Origin: Candidatus Moraniibacteriota bacterium
Lineage (GTDB): Bacteria; Patescibacteriota; Minisyncoccia; CAIUEV01; JAHKAQ01
NCBI GenBank assembly: GCA_014729725.1
Contig: WJJL01000017.1
Span: forward strand, 1 to 37,279
Length of the DNA stretch: 37,279 nucleotides
Reading direction: 5' to 3'
The notes beneath the pieces are model-generated. The model did no database searches. It was not told the DNA's origin and saw only the letters and a program-made list of their open reading frames with translations. The position numbers were made by a program, and so were the translations under genes. Of this stretch, positions 34,898-37,279 are shown in pieces. Every line of letters begins with the position of its first letter. Position 1 is the first letter of the stretch.

Positions 34898-37279
34898 TTA
34901 TTTTTCACGGTCAGATTTTTCTATTTTTGCCAGTAATATTTTTAGGAAATTATTATTGGAATAATTTTTTACTGGTGTATGTTTTGCTAAGCTTGTTTCG
35001 TCTAATTGTGCGCTTTTTTTATTCTTAATTAAAAAACTGTGGCCTTTGCGCTCAAAAACATTTTGGTATAATCCACTATGTTTCATTGAATTGCCAACAG
35101 CTACTGCTCCCAAACGCTTTTCATCACAATTTTCAACTTTACTTATGAGTTTGAATAATATATCAACAGCTTTACTTTCATTAACCTTCAAAGTAGAGAA
35201 GTAATAGAAATCTGTTCCTTTATTAAAGTGGTATTTGTCTGAAAATCTTTCTTTTAATTTTTCCATAATTTCATCTTCATATCCACCTTCAATGATAAAG
35301 GGAGGATTAAAGTACTTCCTATTTTTAGCATTTTGAATTTTTTGAGGGCTAGTCAATTTGGGATATTGACTCAATTCTCCATCCTCCATTTCTGTTAAAA
35401 ATTTTATTCTACAATTTTGATATTTTGAATCGACTTCTTTACCTAGATTGTCAATATAAGTTTCCAAATCTTCTTTGAAATAAGTTAAATCATTTTTTTC
35501 TATTTCTGAAGCTAATTCAATAGTTACAAAATTTGGATCTGCTTGTATTTTTAAACCAGGTAGAAAGTTTTGCAAGTCTGCTACTTCTATATCAACCTCT
35601 CTTTTTTTTAAAAAGGATTTTGAAATTTTGATGGCAGCCCCATTTTCGATAATAAGAAAAGGTTGATTTTTTATATTTTTTCCATTTTCTTCAAAGAAAT
35701 TTTCTATTTCCGCATATGTTTGAGTAGTTGAAATTACTGGTATGATATTTCTATATTCTTTATTTAAAAATAGTTTACTTATTTCTCCTGAGCTATCAAG
35801 ATCAGATGGGTTCATAAAAAAGAAAGTTTTTTCTCCTTCATGAATCATAGTATTCATGCTTTCAAAGGCTTCAATAATGCCGGGATCAATTTTTTCAAAG
35901 GTTATTTCATGATATGAGGGAATAGACATTTCTCTAATTGTTAATTCCATGAAATCCCATTTGATTCCACCTTCTTCATCAGGTTGAGGGACTTTAAATT
36001 TAATAATTTCTCTACCTGTATCAGAATCTTTTTCGATCCTTATAAAATTTATTAATCTTTCGATGGATTCAACACCATAATATTCTATTAATTTTAAAGC
36101 TCTGTATTGGAATATCTCTGGAGCCATCCCTCCTTTTTCCCAAATTTTTTGGGCACTACCTGGTAAATGAGAATGAATATAGTTAAATAGATCGACCATT
36201 CCCGATTTAAATTCTCCATCCTCAGTTTTAAAGCCAAACAAATAATCTATATTTTCTTGAGTTTCGATGGTGAATCCAGAAGCTGATTTCATATATAAAA
36301 GATAATCTTCTAATGAATAGCCCTTGTTCCCTTGGAGGGGATAAGTTAAACGACCAAAGCCAAACTTTTTGTTGTCATTTTTGGCTTCTTTTTTTAATAT
36401 TTGGGTTACTCTACCGCCTTCCCCTTTATTTTCACTTGAAAAAATACTTTCTAATGCTTCTTGAATTAAAGTCGGATTTTCATGTTCAATACCATTGAGC
36501 TCTAGCAATTTTAAAAATGGATCCTTTGAGTCGGGTAATAAATGTTCAGGCATTAAATGTACAGATTTTTTTTCAAGTTCTTTTAAAATATTGAGACATT
36601 GTTCACATGTCTTAGCATTAATCACCGAAGAATCAGGGTTAGTTTGCATTGCAATGGTTTTTCTCCTTAATGAATTAACAAAATTTTCCCTAGGAATCTT
36701 TCCTGTTGAAATTGCTTTTCTCAATTCTGAAGTTGTTTTTTCTCTCATGCCCCCGGTTCTTGAGAGAGGTTTATCATGCATCTTTTTCCAAAGACTTTTG
36801 ATTTTACTTTCAAAATTTGGATAGTCATCTATTGGGTGGTTTCGTTTAAAATCATCTAATAATTTGTTTAATTCATCTTCTCCTTCGATGTTTCGCATAG
36901 CAGAAGCTGTTGTATGAAATAAATAATCGATAGGTAAATCTCCCATTATGTAATCATCGTCTGTTTCCATTACTTCTATATTTTGATAATTTTGATCTAG
37001 CAATTCTTGGAATAAGATAAACCTTTGAGTTTGGAGGTTTTGAGCTTTTGCAGATGTTCCAAATCCCATATCTGTATGAATAATTGAATCATCGATTTTA
37101 TCTCTTACGAGGTATTCACTCACATTATTAAATTTTATTTTACTCATTAGATAATCCAAATCTTCATTAATTTCTTGGGATCCTTCTTCCTTTAACATTT
37201 CTTCACATGCCGATTTTAAGGCTTCTTTAATATCCCTAAAGTTTTTTTCGTTATTTCCTGAAACTTGTGAGGATAAAAC
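34898..37279 (-). CDS. large protein of unknown function with C-terminal MPGP-like but degenerate HAD domain; N-terminus lies outside the window
   Basis: The ORF-track Met at 37198 is internal: 27 further codons upstream are open to the window edge (VLSSQVSGNNEKNFRDIKEALKSACEE). C-terminal IIPVISTTQTYAEIENFFEENGKNIKNQPFLIIENGAAI and AVAVGNSMKHSGLYQNVFERKGHSFLIKN resemble MPGP motifs with lost acidic residues. Confidence 0.75.
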   Translation of the reverse strand, partial: VLSSQVSGNNEKNFRDIKEALKSACEEMLKEEGSQEINEDLDYLMSKIKFNNVSEYLVRDKIDDSIIHTDMGFGTSAKAQNLQTQRFILFQELLDQNYQNIEVMETDDDYIMGDLPIDYLFHTTASAMRNIEGEDELNKLLDDFKRNHPIDDYPNFESKIKSLWKKMHDKPLSRTGGMREKTTSELRKAISTGKIPRENFVNSLRRKTIAMQTNPDSSVINAKTCEQCLNILKELEKKSVHLMPEHLLPDSKDPFLKLLELNGIEHENPTLIQEALESIFSSENKGEGGRVTQILKKEAKNDNKKFGFGRLTYPLQGNKGYSLEDYLLYMKSASGFTIETQENIDYLFGFKTEDGEFKSGMVDLFNYIHSHLPGSAQKIWEKGGMAPEIFQYRALKLIEYYGVESIERLINFIRIEKDSDTGREIIKFKVPQPDEEGGIKWDFMELTIREMSIPSYHEITFEKIDPGIIEAFESMNTMIHEGEKTFFFMNPSDLDSSGEISKLFLNKEYRNIIPVISTTQTYAEIENFFEENGKNIKNQPFLIIENGAAIKISKSFLKKREVDIEVADLQNFLPGLKIQADPNFVTIELASEIEKNDLTYFKEDLETYIDNLGKEVDSKYQNCRIKFLTEMEDGELSQYPKLTSPQKIQNAKNRKYFNPPFIIEGGYEDEIMEKLKERFSDKYHFNKGTDFYYFSTLKVNESKAVDILFKLISKVENCDEKRLGAVAVGNSMKHSGLYQNVFERKGHSFLIKNKKSAQLDETSLAKHTPVKNYSNNNFLKILLAKIEKSDREK

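Noticed and set aside
1-37279. tRNA, rRNA, tmRNA or RNase P genes in the larger intergenic gaps
   Set aside because: Scanned by eye for the hallmark motifs; none recognised. A covariance-model search would be needed to exclude them formally.

Overview
37.3-kb bacterial chromosomal window. The compact gene order, short rpoB/rpoC (1079/1191 aa), single-protein class II GlyRS and many small coiled or membrane hypotheticals suggest a Patescibacteria/CPR-type genome; this is inference and was not tested. Recognisable genes: uppP, a U32-family Fe-S protein, glyS, a nucleotide-sugar dehydrogenase, a short HPF/RaiA, uvrA, a class I SAM methyltransferase, a TVP38/TMEM64 protein with a flavin disulfide oxidoreductase, rpoB, rpoC, a wHTH protein, a GT2 glycosyltransferase, a TraG/VirB4/HerA-like ATPase with small upstream partners, an MreD-like protein, and a 3'-end AT-rich block. 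That block holds a MPGP-like HAD phosphatase, a GH13_18-type sugar phosphorylase and a large protein with a degenerate HAD tail that runs off the window edge. Most notable signals: (1) a complete transcription-attenuating T-box upstream of glyS on the minus strand, with a textbook antiterminator/terminator but apparently only a ~24-nt Stem I with GGC in its loop; (2) the sugar-phosphorylase, active-HAD and pseudo-HAD cluster, whose largest gene is truncated by the window; (3) a 55-bp near-perfect inverted-repeat pair (54/55 by eye) next to a decayed DUF4143-type ATPase gene; (4) a hand-folded structured-RNA candidate immediately upstream of the TVP38 gene; (5) an rpoB leader with mutually exclusive hairpins. 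No tRNA, rRNA or CRISPR array was recognised. All coordinates, foldings and family calls were made by eye.
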